NCBI GenBank assembly: GCA_020639075.1
Contig: JACKHI010000001.1
Span: 2,232,001 to 2,296,000, forward strand
Source of the DNA: Phycisphaerales bacterium
GTDB lineage: Bacteria > Planctomycetota > Phycisphaerae > UBA1845 > UTPLA1
Direction: 5' to 3'
Length of the DNA: 64,000 bases
This document shows, piece after piece, positions 42,323 to 51,789 of this stretch (positions are counted from its first letter, which is position 1; each line of letters starts with the position of its first letter). Below the pieces are notes generated by a model. It saw only the letters and a program-made list of their open reading frames with translations. It was not told the DNA's origin and made no database searches. A program made the position numbers and the translations under genes.

Positions 42323-43684
42323 TTACGATGCTTCGAGCAGAGAAAGCGCAAGCGTCGTCATGGATCGGACACCCGTTCGAATCGTCGGTTCGGGGTCCGC
42401 CTGCAACTTCGATGAATGCAGCGGCGGCAGCGGTTCGCCGCCGGGTTTCTGGGCGGCGGCGAATCGTTCGGCGTCGACGATGCCAAGCCAGAAAATGAAT
42501 CCGCGCCCTCCGGCCGCAGGCGCAAATCGACCGAAGTCTTCCCCCCCCATCACGGACGGCAGCTCGAGTACGTTGTCGGCGCCTAGCGTTTTGCGGAGGA
42601 TGTCGCCGGCGTGTCTCGCTAGATCGGGATTGTTGTATGTCGCCGGCGTGAAATCGTCCTCCAACACCTTGACGTCGGGCGGCGTGGTGCAACCGGCCGC
42701 CTTGCAGGTATCCGTAGCGATCTGCCGAATCGCATCGAGGAGCTTCGCGCGCGTCTCATCGCCGTAGGAACGAACCGTCAACTGCAGCGTCGCCGTATCG
42801 GGGATCACATTGTGTTTCGCACCCGCATGAAATGAGCCGACTGTCACGACGGCGGCCTCGCGCGGGTCGATTCGACGGCTGACGATCGTTTGCAGCGCCA
42901 GGACCACTTGTGAACCCGCGACAATGGGATCGATTGCCTTGTGAGGATAGGCGCCGTGGCCGCCGCGGCCGTGGATCGTGATGTCGACCGAATCGACATT
43001 CGCCAGCGCCCAACCTGACGTGTAACCCACTTTGCCCGCCGGTAGGTCAGCCGCACAGTGCAGCGCGATGCAATCCCGCGGCTTCGGGAATTTCTTGAAC
43101 AGGCCGTCTTCGATCATGCGCCGGGCGCCTTGGCCGATCTCTTCGGCGGGCTGCGCAACAAACACGGCCGTACCGCGCCAATGATCGCGCAGCGCGCTGA
43201 GGGACTTGGCCGTCCCGACAAGGACGGTCTGATGCACGTCGTGTCCGCATGCATGCATGACGCCCGACCGCGTTCCGCCCAATGTCGTGACCTTCACCCG
43301 GCTCGCGTAGGGCAAACCCGTTTCTTCGGTGATTGGCAAGGCATCCATGTCGCCGCGAATCAGGATGACGGGACCTTCCCCGTTTCGGATCACGCCGACG
43401 ACGCCGTGGCCACCGACATCGCGCGTCATTTCGAGTCCTGCCGCAAAGAAGGCATCGGCGACGCGCGTGGACGAGGCCATTTCGTCGTTAGACAGCTCGG
43501 GATTCGCATGTGCCTCTTTGTAGAAGGCGACCCAGCCGTCAAGGTGGGAGTCGATGCACGCGTCCAAATGACTCTGCAACTCCGCCGACACACCACCCGC
43601 CGCCAGGGCGCCGGCATTACACAGTAGCAGAATCGCCACGACGAGGCCCCGCTGGGGCTGCACAAACACCTTGGGGAACTTCAC
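42323..43684 (-). CDS. Secreted M20-family amidohydrolase
   Basis: A 453-residue enzyme of the M20D (IAA-amino acid hydrolase/hippuricase-like) group that cleaves N-acyl amino acids or similar amides with a metal centre. It starts at a GTG with GGAGG nine bases upstream and has a signal peptide to about residue 29, so it acts outside the cytoplasm. Metal-binding and catalytic motifs are GDMDALP, HACGHD, QPAEEIGQGA and GGEDFGRF. The dimerisation lid domain is around HGRGGHGAYPH. Neighbours give no hint of substrate. Confidence 0.93.
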   Translation of the reverse strand: MKFPKVFVQPQRGLVVAILLLCNAGALAAGGVSAELQSHLDACIDSHLDGWVAFYKEAHANPELSNDEMASSTRVADAFFAAGLEMTRDVGGHGVVGVIRNGEGPVILIRGDMDALPITEETGLPYASRVKVTTLGGTRSGVMHACGHDVHQTVLVGTAKSLSALRDHWRGTAVFVAQPAEEIGQGARRMIEDGLFKKFPKPRDCIALHCAADLPAGKVGYTSGWALANVDSVDITIHGRGGHGAYPHKAIDPIVAGSQVVLALQTIVSRRIDPREAAVVTVGSFHAGAKHNVIPDTATLQLTVRSYGDETRAKLLDAIRQIATDTCKAAGCTTPPDVKVLEDDFTPATYNNPDLARHAGDILRKTLGADNVLELPSVMGGEDFGRFAPAAGGRGFIFWLGIVDAERFAAAQKPGGEPLPPLHSSKLQADPEPTIRTGVRSMTTLALSLLEAS

Positions 43685-43837
43685 GGCGACTACCTCCGAC
43701 CGGGGTTCTCATGCATTGAGAAAATTAATATGAAAATCCGGACTAACGAACGCGTTTCTACGGGTACGGACTCGTGTGGGCATTGTATCCAAATCCCCCC
43801 ACGTGAGTCAGTCTAAACTAGCACAGGAGCCATGATG

Positions 43838-44080
43838 ATGAAGCGATTTACCCTTTCCCTCGCACTCGTCGCTCTGACACTGGCCGGATCAGGATGCCTC
43901 GCCGTCTCGGCAACGGATCAGAGCCGCGGCGTCAGGCAGACGCACCAGGTCGTCGCAGTCGGCAACAAGGTCTACGTCGTGAACATCCGCACGGGGGAGG
44001 CGAGTGAGATCGACATCACCAAGGCCAAGCCGCTACACATCACCGAAATGACAGACGAAACAACGGCCGGCGATCAGTAA
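43838..44080 (+). CDS. Small lipoprotein, 80 residues
   Basis: Three consecutive ATG codons follow AGGAG; the third, at 43838, has the best spacing. The N-terminus MKRFTLSLALVALTLAGSGC is a lipoprotein signal. The mature part (HQVVAVGNKVYVVNIRTGEA) is beta-like and ends in acidic residues. I do not recognise it. Its last seven bases overlap the end of the convergent methyltransferase gene. Confidence 0.72.
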   Translation: MKRFTLSLALVALTLAGSGCLAVSATDQSRGVRQTHQVVAVGNKVYVVNIRTGEASEIDITKAKPLHITEMTDETTAGDQ

Positions 44081-45522
44081 TCGCCAAGTGTTGCCAGCAG
44101 CGATTCCGGGATCGGAATCGCCAGGACGTCGCGCGGCTCGAGTTTTCGCAGACCGCCGCCGTAAATGCGGGACTGCGCGCTGATCGCACGTTGCGCCGCG
44201 TCGCTCCAGAGGTATTCCAGCAGCAAGTCGATCGACAATAAATCGGCGCGACGCGGATAGAGTCCGTGAAATGCTGTCAGATTCATCGCACGCGCTGAAT
44301 TGCGAATAAAACGAAACCGCCCGCGAACAAAGACGGGCGCCCAGATCGGTGCAGCTGCGCGCTTCTCGGGCCGATACCAGACAGGACGATGCGATGGCAG
44401 GTAACGCTCGTGAATTCCCCTCGCCCGGCCGCGTGCGAGATATCGCTCGACGGCCTCACAGACGGGTTCACGCGGATCCAGCAGCCACGCTTTTTGCGCA
44501 GCCGCCCTCAGCTTTTCAAGATCACTCGATCCGAAGTCATTTGTCGGTGCATGATTCGCCTTCGTTATGCAAGGCTTCAGATCGGACATGTCGAGGCCCG
44601 CTTCGATCCGCTGCGGCTCTGTCAACGTAAAGTAGTCATTCGCGCCAGTCGCGATGCCCCGCATGCAAATCGCAACATCCGCAAGCGTGCCAGTTGCTTC
44701 AGGGGACTCGCGATCGCTGCCGGGATTGGCCAGCAGGTTGCTCCACTTCCGTGCCGGATCCAACGTCGCAGCGTCCACCGCCCGCATATTGTCGAATCTG
44801 AGCTGGGAAAGCGCCGCGGCGTCCTGCAACACCGCCGTACGAATCGGCTCTGCATTTCGCCGCCCGCGCCGCAACAGCAGTATCACCGCCGTCGTCAGGG
44901 CGCCGTCGAACACGAGGGCGTCATCCTCAAAAAAGACAACGCCATCGATGGCATTTTCGCTTAACAGGAACCGCTTCAATGGCCGACCGAAGTCGGCGTT
45001 CAGCCATTCCGCCGGGACGATGACAGCAGCGCGACCGTCGTCCGCAAGCCGTTCCCAGATGCGAAGCAGAAACAGACCGTACAGGTTGGTCATGCGGCTG
45101 ATGCGTTCGCCAACGAGGGCATCGAACCGCCGATATGTCGCCTCGTCATAGCGGAGCGAATGATGACGAACGTACGGAGGATTGGCGACGCACGCGTCAT
45201 ATCCGCGCGTCGAATTGTCGAGCACAAAGTCCGTCGCGGACAGACGCAGTTCAACATCGCGCCGAGTCGCTAGTAACTTCCTCCGCAGGGCTTCGTCAAC
45301 TTCGTGTGCGTCCACGCGGGGGCGCCAACCAGGTTGATCGAGCAGTTGGCGCTCGATCGCATCGACAAACACCCCCTCCCCGACCGACGGTTCCAGGATT
45401 CGTTTCGGTTGGCGCGCGCACGCCCAGGCCGTCATCCACGCGGCGACGGTCGGCGGCGTGAACACCTGCCCCAGCAAACGCCGGGAATCTGGATTCGATG
45501 CTGTTGTGGTCGTCGCTGCCAC
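44074..45522 (-). CDS. Orphan N6-adenine DNA methyltransferase (Eco57I/gamma-class-like)
   Basis: A 482-residue class I SAM-dependent methyltransferase. Motif X/N-terminal LGQVFTPP (about 18-24), SAM motif I EPSVGEG (about 44-50) and catalytic motif IV NPPY (114-117) are in the order of Eco57I-type and gamma-class adenine methyltransferases. The C-terminal half is a likely target-recognition domain. It begins at a GTG at 45522 with no clear Shine-Dalgarno sequence. No restriction endonuclease gene is adjacent, so it may be a solitary regulatory methylase or part of a fused or incomplete restriction-modification or defence system. Confidence 0.85.
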   Translation of the reverse strand: MAATTTTASNPDSRRLLGQVFTPPTVAAWMTAWACARQPKRILEPSVGEGVFVDAIERQLLDQPGWRPRVDAHEVDEALRRKLLATRRDVELRLSATDFVLDNSTRGYDACVANPPYVRHHSLRYDEATYRRFDALVGERISRMTNLYGLFLLRIWERLADDGRAAVIVPAEWLNADFGRPLKRFLLSENAIDGVVFFEDDALVFDGALTTAVILLLRRGRRNAEPIRTAVLQDAAALSQLRFDNMRAVDAATLDPARKWSNLLANPGSDRESPEATGTLADVAICMRGIATGANDYFTLTEPQRIEAGLDMSDLKPCITKANHAPTNDFGSSDLEKLRAAAQKAWLLDPREPVCEAVERYLARGRARGIHERYLPSHRPVWYRPEKRAAAPIWAPVFVRGRFRFIRNSARAMNLTAFHGLYPRRADLLSIDLLLEYLWSDAAQRAISAQSRIYGGGLRKLEPRDVLAIPIPESLLATLGDY

Positions 45523-45640
45523 GATGGGCAGGGAGTTTACCCGATCGGACGCGACTTGGACGTGTCAATGTCGGCGATTTTCAGTCGCCCGAAAAGGACG
45601 CGCTCGCCTACCCGGCGCCCTTTCATTCCCTCGGCAGCGC

Positions 45641-47086
45641 CTACTGCAGCAACGACAGAACCGTCTGCGGCGTCTGATTTGCAAGAGCCAGGATACTCGT
45701 GCCGGCGCTGACAAGAATCTGATTCCGCGTCAGGGAGGCCGTCTCTGAGGCGAAGTCGAGATCGCGAATGCTCGATTCGGCGGCCGTCAGGTTTTCGAGC
45801 GTAATCCGCAACTGGTTGACGTTCGTATCGAGCGTGTTCTTCTCGAACGAGCCGAGCTTTCCGCGGAGAATGGAGACTTGAGCGATCGCCTCCTTGATGA
45901 TCTTCGCGGCCTGTGCCGGCTGACCGTTCAGGAGCGAATACTGCTCGTCGCTCTTGACTTCCTGCAGGAAACCGATCGTGTCATTGCCGAGTCGCGTGGC
46001 CGCGACGGAGTCCACGCCGATGTTGACCTGCTGGTTCGTATCGACGCCCGGTCCGAGCTGGAATTTCGCACCGCCGCCGGTCACTGCGAACGTCGTCACG
46101 CCGACATTGTTGAACTGCTCCTGGATCTTGAACTGTAGTCCGAGCGTCGAGGTATTCAGCGACAGATTCAGGCCCTTGCCGAGTCCGCTCGCGCCATTGA
46201 TCGTCGCGGCGATATCCCGTCCGGCGGCACGCTTGACCATGTCGCCGTCGATATTCTCCGTGAAGGAGATGAACGGCTGCGTCGCCGTACCGAGTTCCTC
46301 GATCTGCACGAATGCGTTCGACCCGAACGCCCGCGAGTTCAGGACGACGCCGCTGGCCGGATTCGCCGAATTGACGAAGCTGGCGCTGATGCCCGTCGAG
46401 TCGCCCTGGAGATTGATTGCGGCACGAATCTGCGTCGCCGTCGAGCCCGATTGCAACGAGATCGATACGACGCCGTCCGGGCCCGCGATTTCGAGCGTGA
46501 CGTCGTCCGAAATCGAGCTGTTCAGGAATCGCAGCTCCGCGTGTTGCGCCGACTGGAGGACGTTAACTTCGACCGGGATGAACGGAGCCGTGCCGAACTG
46601 AACGTTCGAGATTCGCAGATCGGTCAATTCCCCGGGCGTAACGCCGCTGGTGACGTAACCGAGCGATCCGTTCAGCAGCTTGCGGCCGCCGAAGGTCGTC
46701 GTGTTTGCAATGCGCGTGATGGAATCGATGGCTTTGTCGATCTGAAGCTGATTCGCTTCGATTTCCGCCTGCGATACGGCGCCTTCGTTCGCGGCCTCGA
46801 TCACAAGCGACTGGATGTCGTTGAGTAGCGCCGCGACTTCGTTCAGCGCGCCTTCCGTCGTCGCAATGACGTTGGAAGCCCGCTGCGAATTCGAAATCGC
46901 CTGCCCGACGGCCTCGATTTCAGAGCGCAGATTCTCCGAGATGATCAACCCGGCCGGATCGTCGGCTCCGCGATTGATGCGTAGTCCCGTCGAGAGCCGC
47001 TCGAGCGAGAGCTGCAGCGCCCTTTGCGACGAAGCCAGATTTCGGCCCGCCTGCAATGCCGCGACATTCGTATTGATGCGTGTCAT
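45641..47086 (-). CDS. fliC: Flagellin
   Basis: A 481-residue filament subunit. The conserved N-terminal D0/D1 region reads TRINTNVAALQAGRNLASSQ and LERLSTGLRINRGADDPAGL; the C-terminal D0/D1 region is ESSIRDLDFASETA... and ends in QTPQTVLSLLQ. The variable central domain (about 150-340) contains a flagellin-IN-like segment. GGAGG is eight bases before the ATG and is embedded in a CsrA-like sequence. It is the last gene of the flagellar cluster and 78 bp after csrA. Filament assembly would use the export system encoded elsewhere. Confidence 0.97.
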   Translation of the reverse strand: MTRINTNVAALQAGRNLASSQRALQLSLERLSTGLRINRGADDPAGLIISENLRSEIEAVGQAISNSQRASNVIATTEGALNEVAALLNDIQSLVIEAANEGAVSQAEIEANQLQIDKAIDSITRIANTTTFGGRKLLNGSLGYVTSGVTPGELTDLRISNVQFGTAPFIPVEVNVLQSAQHAELRFLNSSISDDVTLEIAGPDGVVSISLQSGSTATQIRAAINLQGDSTGISASFVNSANPASGVVLNSRAFGSNAFVQIEELGTATQPFISFTENIDGDMVKRAAGRDIAATINGASGLGKGLNLSLNTSTLGLQFKIQEQFNNVGVTTFAVTGGGAKFQLGPGVDTNQQVNIGVDSVAATRLGNDTIGFLQEVKSDEQYSLLNGQPAQAAKIIKEAIAQVSILRGKLGSFEKNTLDTNVNQLRITLENLTAAESSIRDLDFASETASLTRNQILVSAGTSILALANQTPQTVLSLLQ

Positions 47087-47093
47087 GACGCCA

Positions 47094-47102
47094 ACCTCCG
47101 TG
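47094..47102 (-). promoter_or_regulatory. Candidate CsrA-binding site over the flagellin Shine-Dalgarno
   Basis: On the mRNA strand the leader reads CACGGAGGU, containing the GGA core of CsrA sites and the ribosome binding site itself. Other GGA motifs lie upstream at about 47116-47127. In Bacillus subtilis CsrA represses flagellin translation in this way and FliW relieves it. Both csrA and fliW are encoded directly upstream, so the same circuit is likely. Confidence 0.5.
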
Positions 47103-47164
47103 AGGAAACCGCAACGGATCCATCCGCCGCGCCGAACGTGCTTCTACCGCCTCGCTGGTCCGGT

Positions 47165-47416
47165 CTACGCCCCATCTGGTTTATCCGATCCCTTGCCGCC
47201 CGGTTTGGCATTGGGCGGTATGTCCTCCGGCCGAACCCGGGACGCCTCACGATTCTCGCGTTTGATCGCGTCGTACACCTCTTTGCGATGTACCGGAACG
47301 TGGGACGGCGCCGTGATACCGAGCCGTACTTTGTCGCCGCGGATATCGACGACCGTGATCTCGACGTCATCACCGATCATGATGGTTTCGTCGCGTTGTC
47401 GCGAAAGCACCAACAT
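47165..47416 (-). CDS. csrA: Carbon storage regulator, RNA-binding protein
   Basis: An 83-residue CsrA/RsmA protein: MLVLSRQRDETIMIGDDVEI, then VRLGITAPSHVPVHRKEVY, matches the whole family core. The C-terminal tail (ENREASRVRPEDIPPNAKP and on) is longer than in E. coli CsrA. CsrA binds GGA motifs in mRNA and typically represses translation. GAGGAGG precedes the ATG. It sits between fliW and flagellin, as in organisms where FliW antagonises CsrA to balance flagellin synthesis. Confidence 0.97.
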   Translation of the reverse strand: MLVLSRQRDETIMIGDDVEITVVDIRGDKVRLGITAPSHVPVHRKEVYDAIKRENREASRVRPEDIPPNAKPGGKGSDKPDGA

Positions 47417-47550
47417 TGCTGATCCTCCTCGGTCCCGCCGACTGTTCCAACTGCGGCGTTACCTCCGAGACAAACATCCTGTTTCTACGAGCACATACCA
47501 TCCGTGGCATTGGTTGGCCATCGCGTCGCACGATTCTACGCGCCGCGACG

Positions 47551-48009
47551 TTAGGCCGTTTTCGTCACTGCCGACTGCTGCTTCGAAGGCAGACGCATCA
47601 GCGGATGTCGGGTCGAATATCGCTTGTCGCTCAGGACAAGCTGCTTGCCGACGCGCGTCGCAATGTTGATCACCAACGGTCCCTGCAGGTTGCCGGTCAA
47701 CATGTCGTCCACCTTGTTGACGACGACGAACACCTGAGATCCGTTCGTATCGGCAAGGCCGATCTGAGCGAGATCGTCGGACTTGATCGCCACGCGATAG
47801 TCGGGAACGAACAGGCGCGGATCGCAAACCACGAAAGCCAACTCCGGACGATGGACCGCCTGCATCCAATAGAAGGCGCTGTCCTCGCCCGTCTGAATCA
47901 GGGCGTACTCCTTGTCATCCGGGAATCCCAACAAGCCTTTCGGGAAGTTGAGAAACCGCTGGTCGTCCACTTCGATTCCACCGAACCGCGACGTCTGAAT
48001 CGTGATCAT
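47551..48009 (-). CDS. fliW: Flagellar assembly factor FliW
   Basis: A 152-residue FliW. The ATG at 48009 follows GGGAG; the family core starts there (ITIQTSRFGGIEVDD, FPKGLLGF, FYWMQAV, LFVPDY). FliW binds CsrA allosterically and flagellin in turn, forming a partner-switch that couples flagellin synthesis to export. Gene order flgL-fliW-csrA-flagellin is the classical one. Confidence 0.96.
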   Translation of the reverse strand: MITIQTSRFGGIEVDDQRFLNFPKGLLGFPDDKEYALIQTGEDSAFYWMQAVHRPELAFVVCDPRLFVPDYRVAIKSDDLAQIGLADTNGSQVFVVVNKVDDMLTGNLQGPLVINIATRVGKQLVLSDKRYSTRHPLMRLPSKQQSAVTKTA

Positions 48010-48112
48010 CGTCGTATCTCCCGGTCGCTCCATGCGACCCCTGTTTTCGGCGCCTCGACACGTTGTCTTGCGCGCCCGTCCATGGTTATGCCGCTGCCCG
48101 AGGCGATTCCAT

Positions 48113-50050
48113 TCACCCCAGGAAGTTGAACAGCGACAGATTCAATGATGTTGCGCCGGTCTGCAGGCTCGCCTGTAACGCCGTCTGCGCCTGCTGGAAC
48201 CGGGTAACTGCCTCTACAAAGTCCACGTCCCGTACTTCTGACAGAAGCGCCGTCGTCGCTGCGACAGCGTCCTCGGTCTGCAACAGCCGGTCCTGCATAT
48301 CTTTCGAACGCGCACCGACCTGCCCCAGGACATTGATGACGTCTTTCTGAATCCTCTGGATATCGCCGCCGGCCTCGGTGATCTCGCTCGAGTTGTCGGC
48401 GATCAAAGCATCACGAAGCCGATACAGCGCCGTGAATACGCCGCTCTGCTTGAACGAGCCGACAATTTCGCCGTCGAGCTCCGTCGTTGTGCCGCTGCCG
48501 AGAATGCCGAGTTCCTGCGCGACGGGTCCGCCGAGGTTGTCGACCGTGATCGGATTGGGTCCGCCCAGATCCGTCAGTCGCAATCCGCCGCCCGACGGGC
48601 TGATATCGGCGAGCAGGCTCGAACCTGCGACGCCGGCCGCGGCGTTGATCGCGTCGATAACGTCCTGGACTGTCGCCGCGCCGGAAATGTCAACGCCGAA
48701 GCTGACGCCGTTCGAATCGGTAATCTGGAAATCGTCGCCCGAACCGGGATGCACGCCCCGCCCGCCGTTGAGCGTGGAAAGCAGGCGATCGCCGTCCAAC
48801 GTCTTGATGCCAAGTCGCGCCGCGTCGGTACCGCCGTTTTCTCCGATGATCAACGCAGTCCCGGCGATCAGATTCTCGACTTCGATGCCGTCGCCCGCCT
48901 TGTTGATCACTGCACGAATGCCGACGTTCGTTCCGTTCAAGCGGTTCAGCACATCCTGAATCGTCGTGGCGCCCGTGAAATCGACCGTCGCATCGAGCTC
49001 GCCATTCTTGATCGTGACGCCGTTCGGCAGGCTCAGACCTGCGGGCTCGATCGCACTGAGCGGCGTCGTCAGGGTAATCCGACGATTAACGTTGGATCCG
49101 TTCAGCGGCGAACCGACGCTCGCCGATCCGCGAATGCCGAGATCGGCGGCCGTTGAGCCGCCGCCGATGTCCTGGACCTGAATCGCGCTGAGCGGCCCCG
49201 CCTGAAGCTGAAGCGTCGTCTGATTCGTCGGATGGATGCCAAGCGTGATCGAACTGCCCGCCGTCGCCGCCGCATCGTTGAACAGCGCGATAGCGTCCCC
49301 GAGCGTGCTGGCGGAGGACAGATCGACATCGAACGTGATTCCTGGTCCGGCTTCCGTCACGCGGATCGGTCCAAGCGTCACGCCGCGTTCGCCGGCGCCG
49401 TTCAAGTCGGCAATGCGAACGTTCGAATCGAGCCGCACATCAAAGTCCGCAGTCCCGCCGACGACCTCGTTCCGCAGCTGCAGCAACGAGTCGACCGTGA
49501 CGTTGAACGGCAGCGTGAATTCGTTGTTGACGAGTGTCTGCCGATCGCCGCGATCTCCCACGAACGTCACGCGACCGAGTGCCGTGCTGAGCGGCGGCGA
49601 ATTCGTCTGTCGCCCGCCGAAGAGGTACTGTCCCTGGAACTGGCGATTCGCCACATTCGTCAGCTGATCGATGATGCCGTCGATGATAACGGCTTGCGAC
49701 GCCCGTTCGTCCGCCGACTGAAGGCTGCCTGATTGCTCACTCGCAATACGCGCGGCCTCGTTCAACAAATCGGTGATTTCCGTGATCGAGTAATCCGCAG
49801 CGGCCAGCTGGTTGTCCGCATGCCGCAGGTTCAGCAGGATCTGGTCCTGCGTGTCGAGCGATTTCAGCATGCGCGTGATTCGCTCCGCCGCGATTGGATC
49901 GTCGGATATCGAGAGAATCTGCCGACCGGAACTGATGCGCTGCTCGAGTTCGAAGATGTCCAGCGTGTTTCGCTGCAGTTGCGAAATCAACGTGAACGTC
50001 CGCAGACTCGTAGAGACGCGAGACAGATTGCCGGCCGAGCTGATGTTCAT
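48113..50050 (-). CDS. flgL: Flagellar hook-filament junction protein 3, enlarged
   Basis: A 645-residue HAP3, about twice the length of E. coli FlgL (317). The N-terminal D0/D1 (STSLRTFTLISQLQRNTLDI, ISSGRQILSISDDPIA) and C-terminal D0/D1 (VEAVTRFQQAQTALQASLQ) are conserved. The extra length is a central region of three similar modules (about 225-540), each with a hook-IN-like element (DVDLSSASTLGDAI, VDFTGATTIQDVLN, GVDISGAATVQDVI) and later a LGI motif. These would form extra surface domains. It follows flgK after 30 bp. Confidence 0.95.
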   Translation of the reverse strand: MNISSAGNLSRVSTSLRTFTLISQLQRNTLDIFELEQRISSGRQILSISDDPIAAERITRMLKSLDTQDQILLNLRHADNQLAAADYSITEITDLLNEAARIASEQSGSLQSADERASQAVIIDGIIDQLTNVANRQFQGQYLFGGRQTNSPPLSTALGRVTFVGDRGDRQTLVNNEFTLPFNVTVDSLLQLRNEVVGGTADFDVRLDSNVRIADLNGAGERGVTLGPIRVTEAGPGITFDVDLSSASTLGDAIALFNDAAATAGSSITLGIHPTNQTTLQLQAGPLSAIQVQDIGGGSTAADLGIRGSASVGSPLNGSNVNRRITLTTPLSAIEPAGLSLPNGVTIKNGELDATVDFTGATTIQDVLNRLNGTNVGIRAVINKAGDGIEVENLIAGTALIIGENGGTDAARLGIKTLDGDRLLSTLNGGRGVHPGSGDDFQITDSNGVSFGVDISGAATVQDVIDAINAAAGVAGSSLLADISPSGGGLRLTDLGGPNPITVDNLGGPVAQELGILGSGTTTELDGEIVGSFKQSGVFTALYRLRDALIADNSSEITEAGGDIQRIQKDVINVLGQVGARSKDMQDRLLQTEDAVAATTALLSEVRDVDFVEAVTRFQQAQTALQASLQTGATSLNLSLFNFLG

Positions 50051-50080
50051 ACCTTTCTACCGATTCCTTTCAATCGCGCT

Positions 50081-51787
50081 CTAGCGAATGAGCGTCATCA
50101 ACGTTTGCAGCATTTCATTCACGACATTCATGTACCGCGCCGCGCCTTCATACGCGCGCTGTGACGTGATTAGCGACACGGCTTCCTCGTCGAGATTCAC
50201 GCCCGATACGCTTTCCCGCTGAACGGACAGCGAATCGAAGATCACGCTCGCAGCGTCGTTCGCACTCGATGCTGAGGAAGACGCGACGGCCAGATCCGCC
50301 ATCGTCGTCGCATAGTGTTCGTTCAAAGATACGCCGCCGAGCGTGGCGACCGCCTTGTCCTGCAATTCGACGAGCGCCGTCGCGTTGCTGCCGTCGCCGA
50401 CGAACGGCGTGGTGGATGCCGCGACGTAGTCCGTGTTGTCCACAACGAGATCGTTGACGCCGATCGTCAGTGCGTCCTCGCCCGTGAAAAACGTATTGAT
50501 CCCGAGAGATGCCAGAGCGCCCGATGTATCGTCGGCGAACGTGAAGCTGAATCCGGGCGAAGCGGAGATCTCAAGGCGACCGTTCGAGAGGACCGTTGCC
50601 GTGACGTTGCCGACGTTGGCCGTGATATCGGCCGCCAGCGAGTCGAGCGTCGTATCGGTGCCGATGCCGTCGAGATTGACGTTGATCTGCGTGCGGATGA
50701 CTTCACCGCTCGCGTTGTCGCGTACGTCGATGAAGAATGAGCCCGTCTGCGGCGGAAACGCCAGGCCCGTCAGCGGATCGTTCAATGCCACAGTTGTGTC
50801 ATCAACGGGATTCGTCCCCGTGATCGAGCTGAACGCCGCGAGTCCCTGTCCGCCGGAATGCACTCGGTTGATTTCGTATATCAACCCTGCGGACAGTTGG
50901 TCGAGACGATTGACCTGTTCCGTGTTGTGGACGTCGCGCGACTTGATGAGACCCGCGATCCGGCCGGCGCCCGTGCTGACTGGACCGTTGTTGATTTTGA
51001 GGCGAACAACGATCGCCGCCAGGCCGTCGCTGTCGACTTCGTTGACAGCCTTCAGGCCGAAACTCTCGCCGAACTGAATCAGGGACTCGTTCCCGATGTA
51101 CACATTGACGGCGCCGTTCGGCTGCTCGCGCGTCTGGATCTCGAAGGCATCCGCCAGTTCCGAAAGCAACAGATCACGCTGATCGCGCAGTGCGGAGGCC
51201 TGTCCGTTGGCGCCCGCCTCGGCCACCACGATACGCTGATTCAAATCCGCGATTTCACTCGCAACCTGATCCGCGCGATTGACGGACGTCGTGATCTCCT
51301 CGTTGATCTGATCGCGGAAGGAAATCAACTGGCCACGCGTGTCCCGAATACGCTGTATCAGGCTTTGCGCCGTGTTCACCACGATGCCGCGAGTTGCCGT
51401 GTTGTCGGGTGAATTCTGTAGGTCGTTCAGGGAACCGAAGAAGTCGGTGATCAGAGATCCGAGATTCCGATCGCCGAGCGGATCGAGCACTCCCTCGATC
51501 TGGTTCAACGCGTCGCGCTCGACGGACGCTGCGGCCACATCCGACACGGCCGTTCGCAGTCGGGCCTGAAGCGCCTCGTTGATGTTGCGGCGAATGGCGT
51601 TAATGCGAACGCCGTTGCCAAGCTGGCCGAAGCTGAACGTCTGCCCCGGAATCGCCGTCAGGCGCGCGCTCGATCGCGTGTAGCCGGGCGTGCCCACGTT
51701 GGCGATATTCTGCCCGGCGACCTGCAGCGTCGCCTGATATGCTTCGAGCGCCGTGCGCCCGACACTTAATGCCGAACTCAATCCCAT
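50081..51787 (-). CDS. flgK: Flagellar hook-associated protein 1
   Basis: A 568-residue HAP1 that joins hook and filament. The N-terminal rod/hook motif ALEAYQATLQVAGQNIANVGTPGYTR and the C-terminal segment SVSGVNLDEEAVSLITSQRAYEGAARYM are conserved. Two bases separate the flgN stop from its ATG, in keeping with coupling of HAP synthesis to its chaperone. Length is typical. Confidence 0.96.
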   Translation of the reverse strand: MGLSSALSVGRTALEAYQATLQVAGQNIANVGTPGYTRSSARLTAIPGQTFSFGQLGNGVRINAIRRNINEALQARLRTAVSDVAAASVERDALNQIEGVLDPLGDRNLGSLITDFFGSLNDLQNSPDNTATRGIVVNTAQSLIQRIRDTRGQLISFRDQINEEITTSVNRADQVASEIADLNQRIVVAEAGANGQASALRDQRDLLLSELADAFEIQTREQPNGAVNVYIGNESLIQFGESFGLKAVNEVDSDGLAAIVVRLKINNGPVSTGAGRIAGLIKSRDVHNTEQVNRLDQLSAGLIYEINRVHSGGQGLAAFSSITGTNPVDDTTVALNDPLTGLAFPPQTGSFFIDVRDNASGEVIRTQINVNLDGIGTDTTLDSLAADITANVGNVTATVLSNGRLEISASPGFSFTFADDTSGALASLGINTFFTGEDALTIGVNDLVVDNTDYVAASTTPFVGDGSNATALVELQDKAVATLGGVSLNEHYATTMADLAVASSSASSANDAASVIFDSLSVQRESVSGVNLDEEAVSLITSQRAYEGAARYMNVVNEMLQTLMTLIR

Positions 51788-51789
51788 CG

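Noticed and set aside
47087..47164. Sigma-28 or sigma-54 promoter directly before flagellin
   Set aside because: No match with correct spacing to TGGCAC-N5-TTGC or to TAAA-N15-GCCGATAA; the apparent GG and GC pairs are spaced too closely.
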